A stretch of DNA of 64,000 nucleotides from Xanthomonas campestris pv. phormiicola (lineage in GTDB: Bacteria; Pseudomonadota; Gammaproteobacteria; Xanthomonadales; Xanthomonadaceae), in assembly GCA_025666215.1 (NCBI GenBank), contig CP102593.1, positions 1,253,001 through 1,317,000 on the forward strand, given 5' to 3'. The stretch's first letter is position 1. Every line of letters begins with the position of its first letter. Of this stretch, positions 62,089 to 64,000 are shown piece after piece. The notes under the pieces are model-generated. The model did no database searches. It was not told the origin of the DNA and saw only the letters and a program-made list of their open reading frames with translations. A program made the position numbers and the translations under genes.

Positions 62089-64000
62089 TCCGCAAGCACC
62101 GGCTTTCCGTGTTGTGTAACGCGTTGGCTGCCATCCTGATCACCGGAGCGGCCATCAACAGCGCCGCCGCGCAGCCGGATGCTAGCGTGACGCAATTCGA
62201 AGTGCCGGCGCAGTCAGCTGGCACTGCGCTCAATGCCTTCGCTGCACAGGCCGACATCACCTTGGTGTTCTCGCCTGATGTTGTCTCAGGTATCGAAACG
62301 ACCACCTTGGAGGGCCAGTACACCACCGAGGAAGGGCTTCGGCGCATGCTGGAGGGCACGGGTCTGACGTGGCAGAAAGCGCGCGACGGTGCGATCGCCA
62401 TCAGCAAAGCGGTTGAGCGGGGGGGCGAACAAGCGGAAACGGGAGAGCAGACGCTGGAGACCATCACCGTGACGGGCACGCGCATCCGCGGCGGGGTGAG
62501 CGCCTCGCCGACGATCACCATGGACGAGCGACAGTTCAAGGAGGAGGGCTTCACCGACCTGGGCGACGTGATCCGCAGCATTCCGCAGAACTTCCGCGGC
62601 GGTCAAAATCCAGGTGTGAATTTGGGAGCTACAGCGGGCAGCTCAAATAACCGAAATGAGAGTGGAGGTTCATCATTGAACCTCCGAGGCCTCGGACCCG
62701 ACGCCACTCTCACGTTGCTCAATGGACGTCGTCTGAGCTATGACTCGCTGAACCAAGCCATTGATATCAGTGCTATCCCCATCGAAGCCGTAGAGCGTAT
62801 CGAAATCGTTCCGGACGGCGCATCGGCCATTTATGGTTCCGACGCGGTGGGCGGTGTCGCCAACGTCATCCTCAAGCGCGACTTTGACGGTGTGGTGGTG
62901 GGGGCGTTGTACGGCGATTCTGCCGATGGTGGCTTGGAACGACATGACTACACCGTCACCGCCGGAGCGGCTTGGGAGTCCGGCGGTTTGATTGGAACCT
63001 TCAAGAAATCCAGTACGGATCCCATCTTCGCGGCTCAGCGTGCGTACACGCAGTCGATGGTAGATCCGTCAACGCTCTACAACGGGAGTAAGCTCAATAG
63101 CGGCCTGATCAGCGCCTACCAGCGTCTTGGCGAGCGTGTCGAGTTGAAGTTGGACGCGTTGAGGACAGTCAGGCAGGCGTCCTCTTCTAACCCCTATCCG
63201 ACTTACTACTTCGCTAATCATTCAGAATCAACGACGACACTACTGGCACCGGCTCTAGAAATATCGCTTCAAAGAGATTGGATGCTCGGGTTCGGCGCGT
63301 CACGTAGCCGTGGAGAGAATGTATTCCTTAACAATCTCGTCAGAAATGGCTCTGCCAGTCCGTCGTCAGCTGGCTGCTATTGCAATGACACGGTCACGTG
63401 GGAGATCGGATCGGAAGGGCCACTGGTTTCGTTTGGGTCGCGGGAAGTAAGGCTGGCGGTTGGCGTCGGCGGGCGCCGCGATGAGTATGCGAACAGGTCG
63501 TTCCTTTCGTCCTCGGACTTTGAAGGTGAGCAGCGAAACCGCTACGCGTATGCGGAGCTGTCTTGGCCTGTCATTGGATCAGATAATGCGCGACCTGGTG
63601 TGCAGAGGCTCGAGTTTAGTGTTGCTGGGCGTGCGGAGGACTACGACAGCTTTGGCCGAGTTACGACCCCGAAGCTTGGGGTGATCTACGATCCTGTCGA
63701 AGACATCACCCTCAAGGCGTCTTGGGGGCGCTCGTTCAAGGCACCGACGTTGAACCAACGGTTTTTTGGGAAGTACACATATCTCTGGCGGGCGAATCAA
63801 TTGGGATGCACCTCGTGTGCTGCTACAGACACGGTGTTGATGTCCTTTGGCGCCAACCAGGATCTTGAGCCAGAACGCGCTCGCACCTGGACGGTGTCTC
63901 TGGCTTTCCATCCCGAAACCCTACCTGACCTGAATACTGAGATCACCTATTTCTCCATCGACTACAGGCAACGGGTTGCTTACCCGTTCTCAAATATTCT
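62070..64000 (+). CDS. TonB-dependent receptor with STN signalling domain (cut by window end)
   Basis: About 643 codons are present with no stop before base 64000. Signal peptide ~1-34 (AAILITGAAINSAAA), STN domain ~40-112 (TQFEVPAQSAGTALNAFAAQ, LVFSPDVVSGIETTTLEGQY), TonB-box-like ETITVTGTRIRGG, plug domain (LGDVIRSIPQNF, SSLNLRGLGPDATLTLLNGR, VERIEIVPDGASAIYGSDAV) and the first barrel strands, with Cys pairs GCYCND and GCTSCAATD in loops. It is a transducer-type receptor signalling through FecR. Cargo unknown; plug and barrel resemble those of oligopeptide or saccharide receptors of Xanthomonads more than simple siderophore receptors. GGGGGAG lies about 10 bases upstream of the ATG. Confidence 0.9.
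   Translation, partial: MQDHTVIRKHRLSVLCNALAAILITGAAINSAAAQPDASVTQFEVPAQSAGTALNAFAAQADITLVFSPDVVSGIETTTLEGQYTTEEGLRRMLEGTGLTWQKARDGAIAISKAVERGGEQAETGEQTLETITVTGTRIRGGVSASPTITMDERQFKEEGFTDLGDVIRSIPQNFRGGQNPGVNLGATAGSSNNRNESGGSSLNLRGLGPDATLTLLNGRRLSYDSLNQAIDISAIPIEAVERIEIVPDGASAIYGSDAVGGVANVILKRDFDGVVVGALYGDSADGGLERHDYTVTAGAAWESGGLIGTFKKSSTDPIFAAQRAYTQSMVDPSTLYNGSKLNSGLISAYQRLGERVELKLDALRTVRQASSSNPYPTYYFANHSESTTTLLAPALEISLQRDWMLGFGASRSRGENVFLNNLVRNGSASPSSAGCYCNDTVTWEIGSEGPLVSFGSREVRLAVGVGGRRDEYANRSFLSSSDFEGEQRNRYAYAELSWPVIGSDNARPGVQRLEFSVAGRAEDYDSFGRVTTPKLGVIYDPVEDITLKASWGRSFKAPTLNQRFFGKYTYLWRANQLGCTSCAATDTVLMSFGANQDLEPERARTWTVSLAFHPETLPDLNTEITYFSIDYRQRVAYPFSNI

Overview
The window is high-GC gammaproteobacterial DNA, most likely Xanthomonas or a very close Xanthomonadaceae relative. 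The reasons are the gene content and order (split cysJIH/cysDNC with a CysB-type LysR protein and a cysG-cysK pair, thiS-thiG-trmB), the TonB-receptor style of metal uptake, a tRNA-Gly(CCC) gene, and two families of short intergenic hairpin repeats of the kind scattered through this genus. No species call is attempted.

Positions 1-42.9 kb are core chromosome of very high GC. From left to right: the end of a xanthine dehydrogenase operon (xdhB', xdhC); sulfur assimilation in two blocks, cysG-cysK divergent from a cysB-like regulator (2.8-6.2 kb) and cysJ-cysI-cysH divergent from cysD-cysNC (13.3-20.9 kb); between them a LURP-one-like protein, a GAF histidine kinase and a probable metal uptake unit (DUF2946 protein, TonB-dependent receptor, PepSY membrane protein). 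Then come a small membrane protein, a glycosyltransferase with a polysaccharide deacetylase, a GNAT enzyme, an AGCS amino-acid carrier, two secreted proteins that resemble glutamic peptidases (eqolisin-like and neprosin), an rRNA/tRNA 2'-O-methyltransferase with a carboxylesterase, a LacI regulator, an M28 peptidase, mscL, an FAH-family enzyme, a Rieske protein, an SLC13 permease, thiS-thiG-trmB and a GDSL autotransporter esterase.

At 42.9 kb a tRNA-Gly is followed at once by a tyrosine integrase, and base composition drops clearly. From here to the end of the window the DNA looks like an integrated genomic island whose far end lies outside. It carries small unknown genes, a half-size ABC exporter, an MFS transporter, an SbnA-type PLP synthase (AT-rich), and a tightly packed eight-gene minus-strand operon: IclR regulator, M24 metallopeptidase, DUF1445 protein, complete PotABCD-like ABC importer and a MetC-like C-S lyase. 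Beyond a 637-bp gap holding a possible small RNA, a FecI-type sigma factor, FecR, a free-standing STN protein and a TonB-dependent receptor (cut by the window end) form a cell-surface signalling and uptake unit.

The points most worth following are the unassigned import-and-cleave operon next to an orphan SbnA-type synthase and two transporters, the integrase with an appended MbcA/ParS/Xre-like domain, the FecIR unit with a duplicated STN domain, a CysG that lacks most of its catalytic N-terminal domain, hairpin repeats that have become part of the cysNC and trmB coding sequences, a 27-codon gene with a strong ribosome site, and the possible small RNA.
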